A DNA stretch of 64,000 nucleotides from Rosistilla carotiformis (lineage in GTDB: Bacteria > Planctomycetota > Planctomycetia > Pirellulales > Pirellulaceae): the NCBI RefSeq assembly GCF_007753095.1, contig NZ_CP036348.1:6239411-6303410 (forward strand), read 5' to 3'. A program made the translations under genes and the position numbers. The number at the start of each line of letters is the position of its first letter. Within the stretch, counting starts at the first letter, position 1. Below the pieces are notes generated by a model. The model ran no database searches. It saw nothing but the letters and a program-made list of their open reading frames with translations, and had not been told where the DNA came from. Shown here piece after piece: positions 19,291 to 28,535 of the stretch.

Positions 19291-22104
19291 ATGCAGACTC
19301 GCCTGTTATGCATCGGATTGATTTCAATCGCCGCCACCGCTCAGGCTGATCCGCTCTCCAAGGCGGACTATTTTGAACAGCACATTCGCCCGGTGCTGAT
19401 CAAACATTGCTACGAATGCCACGCGGAAAACTCCGAAGAACTCGGCGGCAGCCTGCTGTTGGATTCGGCCGATGGTTGGCGTACCGGCGGCGATAGCGGT
19501 CCGGCAATCGTTCCTTCCAACGCTGCCGAGAGTCTGTTAATCTCAGCGTTGGAGTTCGAATCGGTCGAGATGCCGCCGAGTGGTCGCTTGCCCGATGAAG
19601 TGATCGACCACTTCCGCCACTGGATCGATCAAGGTGCATTCGATCCGCGCGAAGGAACCGGCACGCATCCTGCCTCCAAAGGGATCGACCTCGATGCGGG
19701 ACGCGACTTCTGGTCGTTCCAGAATCCTCAAGAGGTTTCGCCGCCGATGATCCCCGGTTCCGACTGGGCGTGGTCGGACATCGATCGCTTCGTCGAAGCG
19801 CGTCGCCTGCAGGCGGAACTTCCCTATCCGGGAGACGCCGATCCGATCGTCAGCCTGCGACGGTTGACCTTCGACCTGACCGGTCTGCCACCGTCCCCCG
19901 AACTGATTCAACAATTCAGCGACGACCCGTCGCCGGAGCACTGGCGTCGGATCGTCGATCGCCAACTCGCCTCGTTCGGATTCGCGGAACACTGGGGGCG
20001 GCATTGGTTGGACGTCGCCCGATACGCCGATTCCAATGGCGCCGACTTCAACGCGACCTTTCACGACGCTTGGCGTTACCGTCAGTTTGTCGTCGACGCG
20101 ATGGCGACCGACAAACCGTTTGATGAGTTTGTCCGCCAACAGATCGCCGGCGACCTGATGCCCAGCGACTCCGACGCCGATCGGATCGAAAACCTCGTCG
20201 CCACCGGGTTCTTGATGCTCGGATCAAAGATGCTCAGCGAACGCGACAAGGCGAAGCTGAAGTTGGATATCGTCGACGATCAAATCGACACCGTCGGCCG
20301 CGCGTTCCTCGGGATGACACTGGGATGTGCCCGTTGCCATGATCACAAGTTCGATCCGATCCCAACCAAAGACTATTACGCCTTGGCGGGAATCTTCTCC
20401 AGCACCAAGGTGTTGGATGGCGAATCGCAGCGGTACGTCAGCACGTGGGTCAAACGCGATCTGCCGACACGCAGCGAACATCGCGCGGCGGTCGAACAGC
20501 ATGCGGCGGCGAAGAAGGAACTGACCAGCCAACTAGCCGCCACCAAGAAACAACTCGCCTCGCTCCGTAAAGCAGCTCCACGCAACTGGGGTGGAACGGT
20601 TGTCGACGATACCGAAGCCAAGCGAACCGGGCACTGGAAAGAGTCGCTGCTGACGCAACCGTTTTATGGTGCCGGCTACATCCACGACGACAACAAGAAC
20701 AAGGGAGAGACGTCGGTCGCGTTCTCCACCAACCTGGCGGCGGGACGTTATGAGGTGCGGATCGCCTACACCGGGTCGGGCAGCCGTGCCGCCAACGTAC
20801 CGATCGAAATCCACACCGCGTCGGGGATTCAACAGGCAACGCTCAACCAATCCAAACCAGGTTCGATCGCTGGCTTGTGGGAATCGATCGGCGAATACGA
20901 CTTTGCTGCCGACAAGCCGGCGACGGTGATCATGCGGAACATCGGGACACAAGGGTACGTGATCGCCGATGCGGTTCAGTTCCTCAAGCCGGGGGAAGAA
21001 GCTCAGCAACCGGCGGACAGCAAGAAGCAGCAACAGATGATCGCGGCAGTCTCCGCCGAGATCAAATCGCTGGAAGCCGCGATCCGTGACCACGACAAGA
21101 CAGCTCCGCCGCCACTGCCTCGAGCGATGGCCGTGGTCGATGAGAAACAAGTCGAAGACGCCTGCTTGTGCATCCGCGGCGAACCCCACAACAAAGGCCC
21201 GGTCGTACCGCGCGGCTTCCTGCAAGTCGTCTCCAGCGGTTCATCGATCGCGATCCCCGAGGACCAAAGCGGTCGGCTGCAGCTGGCCGATTGGATCACC
21301 GATCCGGACAATCCGCTGACCGCTCGCGTGATCGTCAACCGCGTCTGGATGCATCTGATCGGGCAGGGGCTGGTCCGAACCGTCGACAACTTTGGCCAAC
21401 TGGGCGATCGCCCCAGCCACCCCGAGCTGCTCGACACGCTGGCGATTCAGTTCGTTCGCGAGGGCTGGTCGATCAAAACGCTGGTCCGCAAGATCGTGCT
21501 CAGCCGCGTCTATCGTCAGTCGTCAAACTACCATCGAGTCGCTTTCCAAGCCGATCCAGACAACCGCTTGTTGTGGCGTGGGCATCGCAAGCGTCTGCCA
21601 GCCGAAGCGCTCCGCGACACGATGCTGGTTGCCGCCGAGCGTTTGGACCGCGTGCCAACGGTACAACCGATGCAGAAATTTGGCGTGTTGGTGAACAACA
21701 ACACCGCCAGTTCGGGAGCGGCCACACTGGCCGAATCGAATCGCCGCAGCATGTACCTGCAGATCATCCGCGGCCAGTTGCCGCCGATGCTGGCGACGTT
21801 CGACTTTGCCGATCCCGATATCCTTGTCGGTCGCCGCCCCGCGACCAACGTCCCCTCCCAAGCGTTGGTGATGTTGAACAGCGACACGGTGATCGACATG
21901 TCTCAACAGATCGCCGCCCGAATCGCGGAAATATCCGAACCTCTGGATGCGCAGATCGAAGCAGCCTACTTGCGCTGCCTGCAACGTTATCCGCAGAGCG
22001 ACGAACGCGAACTCGCCGCAGAGTTTATCAGCGGCGATCCGCAGCGGCTCGCGCAATTCATTCAGATCCTAATGGCCAGCACCGAATACCGATTCCTGGA
22101 TTGA
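19291..22104 (+). CDS. Secreted PSC1 / DUF1549 / DUF1553 protein with golvesin-like insert
   Basis: 937 residues. A signal peptide (to about residue 20, ending TAQA) is followed by the planctomycete cytochrome motif CYECH near 37-41 and IVPSNAAESLLISAL, then VEMPPSGRLPDEVI. DUF1549 follows (LTFDLTGLPPSPELI; FGFAEHWGRHWLDVARYADSNG) with ARCHDHKFDPIPTKDYYAL. A coiled segment and a beta-sandwich of golvesin/xanthan-lyase type (GAGYIHDDN ... GTQGYVIADAVQFL) are inserted at about 455-570, before DUF1553 (VIVNRVWMHLIGQGLV; PSHPELLDTLAIQF). The stop lies 6 bases before a DUF1501 gene, so the two form an operon. Such pairs are a hallmark of planctomycete genomes; they are probably exported and act together on a carbohydrate or other polymer, but the substrate is not shown. 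Confidence 0.93.
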   Translation: MQTRLLCIGLISIAATAQADPLSKADYFEQHIRPVLIKHCYECHAENSEELGGSLLLDSADGWRTGGDSGPAIVPSNAAESLLISALEFESVEMPPSGRLPDEVIDHFRHWIDQGAFDPREGTGTHPASKGIDLDAGRDFWSFQNPQEVSPPMIPGSDWAWSDIDRFVEARRLQAELPYPGDADPIVSLRRLTFDLTGLPPSPELIQQFSDDPSPEHWRRIVDRQLASFGFAEHWGRHWLDVARYADSNGADFNATFHDAWRYRQFVVDAMATDKPFDEFVRQQIAGDLMPSDSDADRIENLVATGFLMLGSKMLSERDKAKLKLDIVDDQIDTVGRAFLGMTLGCARCHDHKFDPIPTKDYYALAGIFSSTKVLDGESQRYVSTWVKRDLPTRSEHRAAVEQHAAAKKELTSQLAATKKQLASLRKAAPRNWGGTVVDDTEAKRTGHWKESLLTQPFYGAGYIHDDNKNKGETSVAFSTNLAAGRYEVRIAYTGSGSRAANVPIEIHTASGIQQATLNQSKPGSIAGLWESIGEYDFAADKPATVIMRNIGTQGYVIADAVQFLKPGEEAQQPADSKKQQQMIAAVSAEIKSLEAAIRDHDKTAPPPLPRAMAVVDEKQVEDACLCIRGEPHNKGPVVPRGFLQVVSSGSSIAIPEDQSGRLQLADWITDPDNPLTARVIVNRVWMHLIGQGLVRTVDNFGQLGDRPSHPELLDTLAIQFVREGWSIKTLVRKIVLSRVYRQSSNYHRVAFQADPDNRLLWRGHRKRLPAEALRDTMLVAAERLDRVPTVQPMQKFGVLVNNNTASSGAATLAESNRRSMYLQIIRGQLPPMLATFDFADPDILVGRRPATNVPSQALVMLNSDTVIDMSQQIAARIAEISEPLDAQIEAAYLRCLQRYPQSDERELAAEFISGDPQRLAQFIQILMASTEYRFLD

Positions 22105-22110
22105 TCGACC

Positions 22111-23505
22111 ATGAAAAACGTAACCTCTCGACGACAGATGCTCTCGGCTTCGGCATGCGGCTTCGGTTCGCTGGCCCTCGCCGATCTCATGACACGCCAG
22201 GCGCAAGCGGCCACGCCCAGCGGTCCGCTGGCCCAACCGGCGACGCATCATCTGCCTCGCGCTCGCCGCGTGATCTTCCTGTTCATGCATGGCGGTCCCA
22301 GCCACGTCGACACGTTTGATTACAAACCGCGTCTGCAAGCCGACGATGGCAAGGACCTGCCGTACGATCTGCCGACGGCAGCGATCGACGCCAAGTTGAA
22401 GCTATTGGGCAGCCCGTGGAAATTCAAACAACATGGTCAGAGCGGACTGTGGTGCAGCGAATTGATGCCCCACACGGCGCGGCATCTGGATGAGATGTGC
22501 ATCATCAAATCGCTGCACAGCCGCGGGCAATCGCATGGCCAAGCGGTCAGCATGCTGAACACCGGCAGCGACAACTTGGTCCGCCCTTCGGTCGGATCGT
22601 GGCTCAGTTACGGCCTGGGGACCGAAAACGAAGACCTGCCGTCGTTTGTTGCCCTCGCGCCGAGCACCGGTCACGGCGGCCCAAGGAACTACGGAACCGC
22701 GTTCCTTCCCGCGATCCACCAAGCGACGGCGATCGGCAGCAACGGCAAGCTGGGCGATGCGCAGGTCAAGTACCTGAATCGCGGCGACCTTCCCCCGGCG
22801 GAACAGAACCGCCAGATGGACTTGCTGCAAACGCTCAACCGTCGCCACCTGGATCGCGCCGGCCAGGACCAACAGATCGAAGGAGCGATCGAAGCGTACG
22901 AGCTGGCGTTTCGAATGCAGCAGGCCGCGCCGCAGGTTCTGTCGCTGGACGAGGAGCCTCAACACATCTTGGATCTCTACGGCGTCGGACAAGAACCGAC
23001 CGACAACTTTGGCCGCAGCTGTCTGCTCGCGCGACGCCTAGCCGAAGCGGGCGTACGATTTATTCAAGTCTCCACCGGCAACGTTTGGGATCAACACAGC
23101 AACTTAAAGAGCGGACACGAGAAGAACTCTTTAAAGACCGACCAACCGGTCGCCGGCTTGATTCAAGATCTCAAGCAGCGGGGAATGTTGGAAGACACGC
23201 TGATCGTCTGGGGCGGCGAATTTGGCCGCACGCCCGTCGTGCAGGGCGCCAACGGCCGCGATCACAATCCGCAAGGCTTCACGATGTGGATGGCCGGCGG
23301 CGGCGTGAAAGGTGGGACCAGCTATGGCGAGACCGACGAATTCGGTTATTATTCACAGCAGGATCGGGTTCACATGCACGACTTGCACGCTACCATTTTG
23401 CATTTAATGGGGCTCGATCATCAAAGGCTCACCTATCGATATGCCGGTCGCGACTTCCGCTTGACCGATGTCGCGGGCCGTGTTGTGACCGAGTTGTTTG
23501 CGTAA
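22111..23505 (+). CDS. DUF1501 protein with Tat signal
   Basis: 464 residues. The N-terminus has a twin-arginine motif (SRRQML) and a hydrophobic stretch to about residue 33, so it is probably Tat-exported folded. The body resembles the sulfatase/alkaline-phosphatase fold: [18 protein letters not shown] near the start, [24 protein letters not shown] and [17 protein letters not shown] near the end. DUF1501 proteins are encoded next to DUF1549/DUF1553 partners, as here with a 6-base gap, and probably work with them in the periplasm. A hydrolase reaction is inferred from the fold only. Confidence 0.93.
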   Translation: MKNVTSRRQMLSASACGFGSLALADLMTRQAQAATPSGPLAQPATHHLPRARRVIFLFMHGGPSHVDTFDYKPRLQADDGKDLPYDLPTAAIDAKLKLLGSPWKFKQHGQSGLWCSELMPHTARHLDEMCIIKSLHSRGQSHGQAVSMLNTGSDNLVRPSVGSWLSYGLGTENEDLPSFVALAPSTGHGGPRNYGTAFLPAIHQATAIGSNGKLGDAQVKYLNRGDLPPAEQNRQMDLLQTLNRRHLDRAGQDQQIEGAIEAYELAFRMQQAAPQVLSLDEEPQHILDLYGVGQEPTDNFGRSCLLARRLAEAGVRFIQVSTGNVWDQHSNLKSGHEKNSLKTDQPVAGLIQDLKQRGMLEDTLIVWGGEFGRTPVVQGANGRDHNPQGFTMWMAGGGVKGGTSYGETDEFGYYSQQDRVHMHDLHATILHLMGLDHQRLTYRYAGRDFRLTDVAGRVVTELFA

Positions 23506-23509
23506 AAGA

Positions 23510-24139
23510 ATGGCCAAAATATTGATCACGTCGGGGCCGACCCGACAGTACCTGGACCCCGTCCGCTATCTGACCAATGCATCGAGCGGACGGATGGGGG
23601 CTGCGTTGGCCCAAGCTGCACTCGATTTAGGCCACCAGGTCGTGGTCGTCAGCGGGCCCGTTGGCGTCACCTATCCGGCAGCAGCTGAAGTGATCGATGT
23701 CCTGACCACGCAGGAGATGTTGGAAGTCGCTCACCGCGAATTCCAGCAGTGCGATGGTGCGATCGGCGCGGCGGCACCTTGCGATTACCAGCCGCAGCAG
23801 GTGGAAACGGAGAAGATCTCCAAAACGGGCAAGCCGCTGCAACTGAATCTGGTCGAGACTCCCGATGTCGTCGCCACCCTCGGCGAACGCAAGCGGAGCG
23901 ATCAATGGGTCGTGGGATTTGCGTTAGAGACGCAGGATCGGCACTTCCGGGCGATCGTGAAACTAGAAAAGAAGCACTGCGACCTGATGGTCAGCAATGG
24001 CCCCGAAGCGATCGATTCGGCCGAAAACCAAGTCGACCTGATCGACGCCGAAGGTCAATTGCTCGAGCAGATTTCGGGCTCGAAGCTCGACGTCGCCCGC
24101 GGCATCTTGAAAGTGATCGACGCTCGCTTGATTCGCTGA
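23510..24139 (+). CDS. coaB: Phosphopantothenate-cysteine ligase (CoaB domain only)
   Basis: 209 residues from the ATG at 23510 (an in-frame TTG at 23498 overlaps the previous gene and is less likely). MAKILITSGPTRQYLDPVRY and TNASSGRMG are the CoaB nucleotide-binding and dimer motifs; GAAAPCDYQPQQ and KISKTG match the ligase active-site region. It joins 4'-phosphopantothenate and cysteine in coenzyme A synthesis. Most bacteria have a fused CoaC-CoaB; here the decarboxylase half is absent, so CoaC should be encoded elsewhere. It starts 4 bases after the DUF1501 stop and is probably co-transcribed, although functionally unrelated. Confidence 0.9.
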   Translation: MAKILITSGPTRQYLDPVRYLTNASSGRMGAALAQAALDLGHQVVVVSGPVGVTYPAAAEVIDVLTTQEMLEVAHREFQQCDGAIGAAAPCDYQPQQVETEKISKTGKPLQLNLVETPDVVATLGERKRSDQWVVGFALETQDRHFRAIVKLEKKHCDLMVSNGPEAIDSAENQVDLIDAEGQLLEQISGSKLDVARGILKVIDARLIR

Positions 24140-24211
24140 AGCCGTCTTCGCGTCGTTCCAACTCCCGGCGCGATGCACCGCACTATTGCTTCATCCACAT
24201 TTGAATTCAGG

Positions 24212-24277
24212 GTAGTGGACGAGGTCACGAGTCCTTTCGCGCCAGAGATTATGGGGACTCGTGACCTCGTCAACTAC
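24212..24277. repeat. Palindromic element, family B copy 1
   Basis: Long hairpin between convergent genes. The left arm starts at 24212 (GTAGTGGACGAGGTCACGAG) and pairs with GACTCGTGACCTCGTCAACTAC ending at 24277, over about 24 bases with one or two mismatches. A near copy lies at 37904-37972. The position suggests it may also act as a two-way terminator. Confidence 0.88.
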
Positions 24278-24309
24278 CATCAGGCCTAAAATCAAAGTTT
24301 GAAAAACCA

Positions 24310-25596
24310 CTAGCCTTCGACCGGCATGTACGAACCGTGTTGGCGAGCCTGAGGTTCGCGGCGGTTGTAGCTTTCGCGGATCGCGATCATCCGCGGCATG
24401 GCATCGAAGAAGTGACCGATCAGGTCGGCATCCCACTGCGATCCGGCGCCGCTGCGAAGGATCTCTTCCGCCTTTTCCTGAGGCATCCCGCCGCGGTAAG
24501 GTCGGTCGCTGGTCATCGCGTCGTAGGCGTCGCTGATCGCCAAGATCCGTCCATCCAAAGGGATCTCTTCGCCGACAAGCCCGTCAGGATAGCCTTTGCC
24601 ATCGATCCGTTCGTGATGGAACAGCACGCCGGGGAGAACTTCCGACAGTTGATTGACCAACGGATACAAAATCCGCCAACCGACGTCGGGATGGGTTTCG
24701 ATCACGCTCCGCTCTTCGGCGTTCAACAGCCCCGGTTTCTGCAGGACCGCGTCGGGAACGGCGATCTTACCAACATCGTGCAGCAGACCGGTCAGGTAGA
24801 TGCGATCGCAATCGGTCACGGTGAGACCGGCTTCGCGTGCCAACTCCTTCGCAAAGAGAGCGACCCGTTCGCTGTGACCACACGTGTAATCATCGCGTGC
24901 TTCGACCGCGTTGACCATTGCGCGGACGACATCGGTGAACAGCTGCTCCTTCTGTCGCAACAACCGCGTGTTGTGCAATTGAGTTGCCAGGATCGATCCG
25001 GCGGTCAGGATCAGATTCGCTTCGATCGTCGTAAAGCCGTCGCGAACTCCGGGCAGAGTTCCCGCAGGTTTCACGTGATTGCACGCGATCAGCCAACCGG
25101 CCAGGCGATCGGCATGCCGGATTTCGACAAGGATGATATCGCGGATTCGCGAGTCGATCTGATCTGCGGCCAGGTCATTGATCACGACCGGATCGACCTT
25201 CGCGTTTTCGCCGTAGGTGGCGATGATCTTTCGGCAGACGTCGTCTTCGACCAACGGATCGCCGCTCCACAACGTAAACGCATTGCCTTCGTTCGGCTTG
25301 TGATCGGCAAACATTTCGATGTTCGGGACCAAAGCAACGGCTTGGCACATCGTCGACAGTGGCAGCTTGGGCAAGAAGTCGAGCATCAGCGCCATCGGTT
25401 CGGGCGTCGACGTTCGCAGCTCCATCGAAACGGCTAACGATTGCAGCAACGCCAATTCTTCAAAATCGCGGGTGACCTGTTCGGTCAACGACTGAACCTC
25501 CTGCTCCAGACTCTCGACTTGTTTGATGAGCGCATCGGGATCGAATTGCGGATCGTCGGTGCAACGTGTGCGCGAAGCGAGAGCTGAATCGGCCAT
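24310..25596 (-). CDS. HD-GYP phosphohydrolase with N-terminal GAF-like sensor
   Basis: 428 residues. A coiled coil (about 20-60, VESLEQEVQSLTEQV) leads into a GAF-like sensor region (about 60-215). The HD-GYP domain follows: HSERVALFAKELA, LLHDVGKIAVPD near 270-280, and HHERIDGKGYPDGL near 327-340, then ISDAYDAMTSDRPYRG. The HD and GYP signatures are intact, so cyclic-di-GMP hydrolysis is likely. There is no receiver domain; input is probably through the GAF-like part. It is followed downstream by a family B palindrome. Confidence 0.9.
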   Translation of the reverse strand: MADSALASRTRCTDDPQFDPDALIKQVESLEQEVQSLTEQVTRDFEELALLQSLAVSMELRTSTPEPMALMLDFLPKLPLSTMCQAVALVPNIEMFADHKPNEGNAFTLWSGDPLVEDDVCRKIIATYGENAKVDPVVINDLAADQIDSRIRDIILVEIRHADRLAGWLIACNHVKPAGTLPGVRDGFTTIEANLILTAGSILATQLHNTRLLRQKEQLFTDVVRAMVNAVEARDDYTCGHSERVALFAKELAREAGLTVTDCDRIYLTGLLHDVGKIAVPDAVLQKPGLLNAEERSVIETHPDVGWRILYPLVNQLSEVLPGVLFHHERIDGKGYPDGLVGEEIPLDGRILAISDAYDAMTSDRPYRGGMPQEKAEEILRSGAGSQWDADLIGHFFDAMPRMIAIRESYNRREPQARQHGSYMPVEG

Positions 25597-25962
25597 AGCG
25601 TGACTTATCTCAAAAGAGCCTTAAATCGGAATCTCGAACGGTCGGCGGGGGCATCGCAGGGAAAAGATTTCTCAACCGAAGTCTACAACCGGTTGTAACG
25701 CCGGGTCGTCAGCGTTCGGCGTCAAGCCGGAATTGCCCAGCTGTGGAGAGAAAAAATTAAGGAGTGCGCCGGACAAACCGATTGTGTCAGATCGAAGTAT
25801 CGCAGCGAATTCGCAGATCGCGACGAGCAACGACCTGGACACAGCCGGCCCGTTAGGCGCCTTTCGCTCCGCGAAAGTGCGTGCGGACGAGGCGCACGTT
25901 CGCGGAGCGAAAGGCGTCCATCAAGACGTGCAGAGAACAGCCCGATTAAATCCGATCGGCGA
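25597..25962. other. Intergenic region with a palindromic element
   Basis: 366 bp between two minus-strand genes. It holds the family A palindrome at 25856-25918 and must contain the HD-GYP promoter. I see no coding sequence or RNA gene. Confidence 0.6.
25856..25918. repeat. Palindromic element, family A copy 2
   Basis: Inverted arms with the same core as 18452-18526 (CGCCTTTCGCTCCGCGAA and its complement), here separated by a shorter spacer and with a few mismatches near the loop. Confidence 0.88.
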
Positions 25963-27492
25963 TCACGTATTAAAGGTCCGCAAGATCTTTCGGCCCATGT
26001 AGATCTGCCAGACATCCTGAGCGGTCAGCGGACGCATCCGCCCCGATGTGGGATACCACACCAACTCAAGACCATCGTAGACACAGACACCGATCGCCCC
26101 GTCTTTCGAAGCTAATGCGACAACAGCGTGTTCGCCGAGGAAGAAGCCGAGGAATTCGGGAGTGACCGCTTCGTAGCCTTTCTCTTCGAGTTCTTTCACC
26201 GACACGTCGGCGACCCGCCGTTGAGCCGCGTTCCAATGCTCGGTCCCCACGACGTAGATGTCTTCGTGTTCGGCTTGCCATCCAGCAAACGCGGCATACG
26301 CTTCTTCCACCGGCAAGTGCGTGATGTCAGCCGAAAAAGCGTGAACCATCGGGCCGACGATCCCTAGGTTGCTGAAGTCCCCTTGGGCGAAGTGATAGTC
26401 GAATCGGAACAGGAAACAGTCGATCGGATCGTCGAATCCGGGCCAGAACTGCAACCGATGATCCAACAATTCGATGCGACTCGGGGGGACCGCCATCTGG
26501 CCAGGCTGAGCTAACCACAATGCGAGTTCCGATTCAGCGCGACTGGCGGCGGTTTGATACTGATCGTCGATCTTATCTTCCAGTCCCAACTCTTCCGCAT
26601 AAGCCAACACGCGGAGTCGCGCCGACGGTTCGGCTGCCAATTCGATCAGCCGGTCGATCCCTTCTTCTTGTTCCAGCCGAGCCAACGCGCCGGCCGCTTC
26701 GGTTTGGATTCGCCGATGCGACAACTCCATCGCCAGCTTCAATTGCGGAATCGCGCGATCAACTCCGATCAACGCCAACGCGTCGCAGACCGAAACGATC
26801 AGCGCGATCGCTTCGCTGAGAACCTGATTGACCTGTTCGGGCGTGTCGCCAAACGCCTTCGGATTCTTTTCGACTTGTTCCAACTGAGCGACCAACGCTC
26901 CGAGCAACGGGATCAGATCATCGCTGCGATCGACGCAACGATGCCGCTTCGTTTGCCCCGACCGAAACAGATGGTTTGCTAGATCCAAGATACCGCCAGC
27001 GACGGCCAGATTTTGAATCGCATCCAAAACGCGAGGGAACATCGAATCGACATCCCAGCCAGCGTGTTGGAACAGCGGGCTGAGGACCAGCCCCACTTGA
27101 ATCCAGTTTTGCGGAGCGTCCTCGACCAACAGTTCAGCCAACGCTTGCAGATGCTCGGGCCCGCGAGCGATCGCCAACGCGTGCAGCAACAAAAACCGAG
27201 TCCCCAATTCCTTGGGCAGGTTCTCGTACAGGGCGACGATCAGATCCGAATCGAGCGTCTCCGCCTCTTCGCTCGGCTGGCGCAGCAGATTCGATTGCAA
27301 CAACCGCAGCAGCCCATCGATCAAGCCCGGTTTGTCGGCGACGATCGGTTCCAGGTTGTTGATCAACGATCGGAGGATCATCTCGATCGATTCGACCGGC
27401 GCTTGGTGCAGCGATTGGATATACTGCGCCGACTCGGCGGGGTCGACGCCAGGGCCGATCAGAAATTCGATAAGTTCAGAGTTATCGGACAC
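25963..27492 (-). CDS. HEAT-like repeat protein of unknown function
   Basis: 509 residues from a GTG at 27492 (VSDNSELIEFLIG); a start at 27555 in the same frame is possible but adds an untypical 21 residues. No signal peptide or membrane segment. The N-terminal two thirds is alpha-helical with HEAT-like units (LKLAMELSHRRIQTEAAGALARL; GIDRLIELAAEPSARLRVLAYAEELG). The C-terminal third is a separate alpha/beta domain ending VWQIYMGRKILRTFNT. I do not recognise the C-terminal family. It is probably a cytoplasmic scaffold or adaptor; this is inference from the repeats. Confidence 0.75.
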   Translation of the reverse strand: MSDNSELIEFLIGPGVDPAESAQYIQSLHQAPVESIEMILRSLINNLEPIVADKPGLIDGLLRLLQSNLLRQPSEEAETLDSDLIVALYENLPKELGTRFLLLHALAIARGPEHLQALAELLVEDAPQNWIQVGLVLSPLFQHAGWDVDSMFPRVLDAIQNLAVAGGILDLANHLFRSGQTKRHRCVDRSDDLIPLLGALVAQLEQVEKNPKAFGDTPEQVNQVLSEAIALIVSVCDALALIGVDRAIPQLKLAMELSHRRIQTEAAGALARLEQEEGIDRLIELAAEPSARLRVLAYAEELGLEDKIDDQYQTAASRAESELALWLAQPGQMAVPPSRIELLDHRLQFWPGFDDPIDCFLFRFDYHFAQGDFSNLGIVGPMVHAFSADITHLPVEEAYAAFAGWQAEHEDIYVVGTEHWNAAQRRVADVSVKELEEKGYEAVTPEFLGFFLGEHAVVALASKDGAIGVCVYDGLELVWYPTSGRMRPLTAQDVWQIYMGRKILRTFNT

Positions 27493-27721
27493 GGGGCAAC
27501 GCCACAAGCTAGAAGGATCGGGGAACGTAGATATCGCGCGGATCGCGGGGCCCAAACCCCGTCACATTTTGTGCTCCAACGCACGTCGGGTTCGCCAGCA
27601 ATCACGCAGGTCTAAGCATACCGCAGCCGATCCATTTCGTTTAGGACCCCTGCAGCGGCGGGTCGCACGGGAAAATGCGCGACAAACCGTTGCTGTGTGG
27701 TTCCGCGACCGCTTGGCTTTT

Positions 27722-28471
27722 CTAGCCCCTGCCGACGTACGGCATCGCCGACGCCATGACGGTCATGTTCAGGACGTTGGCGTCCAGCGGAAGGCTGGCC
27801 ATATAGAGGACCGCTCGGCCGATCTCGCGGACGTCCATCGTCGGTTCGGCCTTCAGGCTTCCGTCGGCTTGCGGAACGCCCTGTTCCATCCGGCGTGTCA
27901 TCTCCGTCGCCGCGTTGCCGATATCGATCTGGCCACAGGCGATGTTGTGCGGCCGGCCGTCGAGGGCCGTCGATTTCGTGATCCCCGCCACCGCATGTTT
28001 TGTCGCGGTGTAAGCGATCGATTGCGGACGGGGAACGTGAGCCGAGATCGATCCGTTGTTGATGATCCGGCCTCCTTGAGGCGTCTGTTTTTTCATCACG
28101 CGAAACGCTTCCCGAGTGCACAAGAACACGCCTGTCAGATTCACGTCGACCACCTGCTGCCATTGATCGATCGTCAATTCATCCATCGGCACACTCGGAG
28201 CGTTGATGCCGGCGTTGTTGAACAACAGATCTAATCGCCCCAGTCGCTCGACCGTTTCGGCGAACAGACTGCCGACCGAATCGGCGTCGGACACATCGCA
28301 CGGGATGACCGACGCAGATCCTTCGGGCCCCAAGCCCGCTGTCTCGTCGAGCGTCTCGCGATTGCGTCCCGCCAGAACGACGTGGTATCCGTTTTCCATC
28401 AAAGCGATGGCGACGTGGCGTCCGATCCCCGAACCGGCTCCCGTCACGATCGCGATCTTTTTCTCTGTCAT
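27722..28471 (-). CDS. Short-chain dehydrogenase/reductase
   Basis: 249 residues from the ATG at 28471 ([19 protein letters not shown]), preceded by AGGA about seven bases upstream; six further residues would be added by an upstream ATG. Classical SDR motifs: TGAGSGIG for NAD(P) near residues 9-16, NNAGI near 88, a Ser in the NNGSIS segment, and YTATK for the catalytic Tyr-Lys. The substrate cannot be told from sequence. It lies 64 bases downstream of the SecA-like gene on the same strand and may share its transcript. Confidence 0.9.
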   Translation of the reverse strand: MTEKKIAIVTGAGSGIGRHVAIALMENGYHVVLAGRNRETLDETAGLGPEGSASVIPCDVSDADSVGSLFAETVERLGRLDLLFNNAGINAPSVPMDELTIDQWQQVVDVNLTGVFLCTREAFRVMKKQTPQGGRIINNGSISAHVPRPQSIAYTATKHAVAGITKSTALDGRPHNIACGQIDIGNAATEMTRRMEQGVPQADGSLKAEPTMDVREIGRAVLYMASLPLDANVLNMTVMASAMPYVGRG

Positions 28472-28535
28472 TCGTTTTCCTATTTGCATCGGTTGCCAAG
28501 CTCTTCAGCGACCTTCGCCTTGCGGGCCTTCGCTA

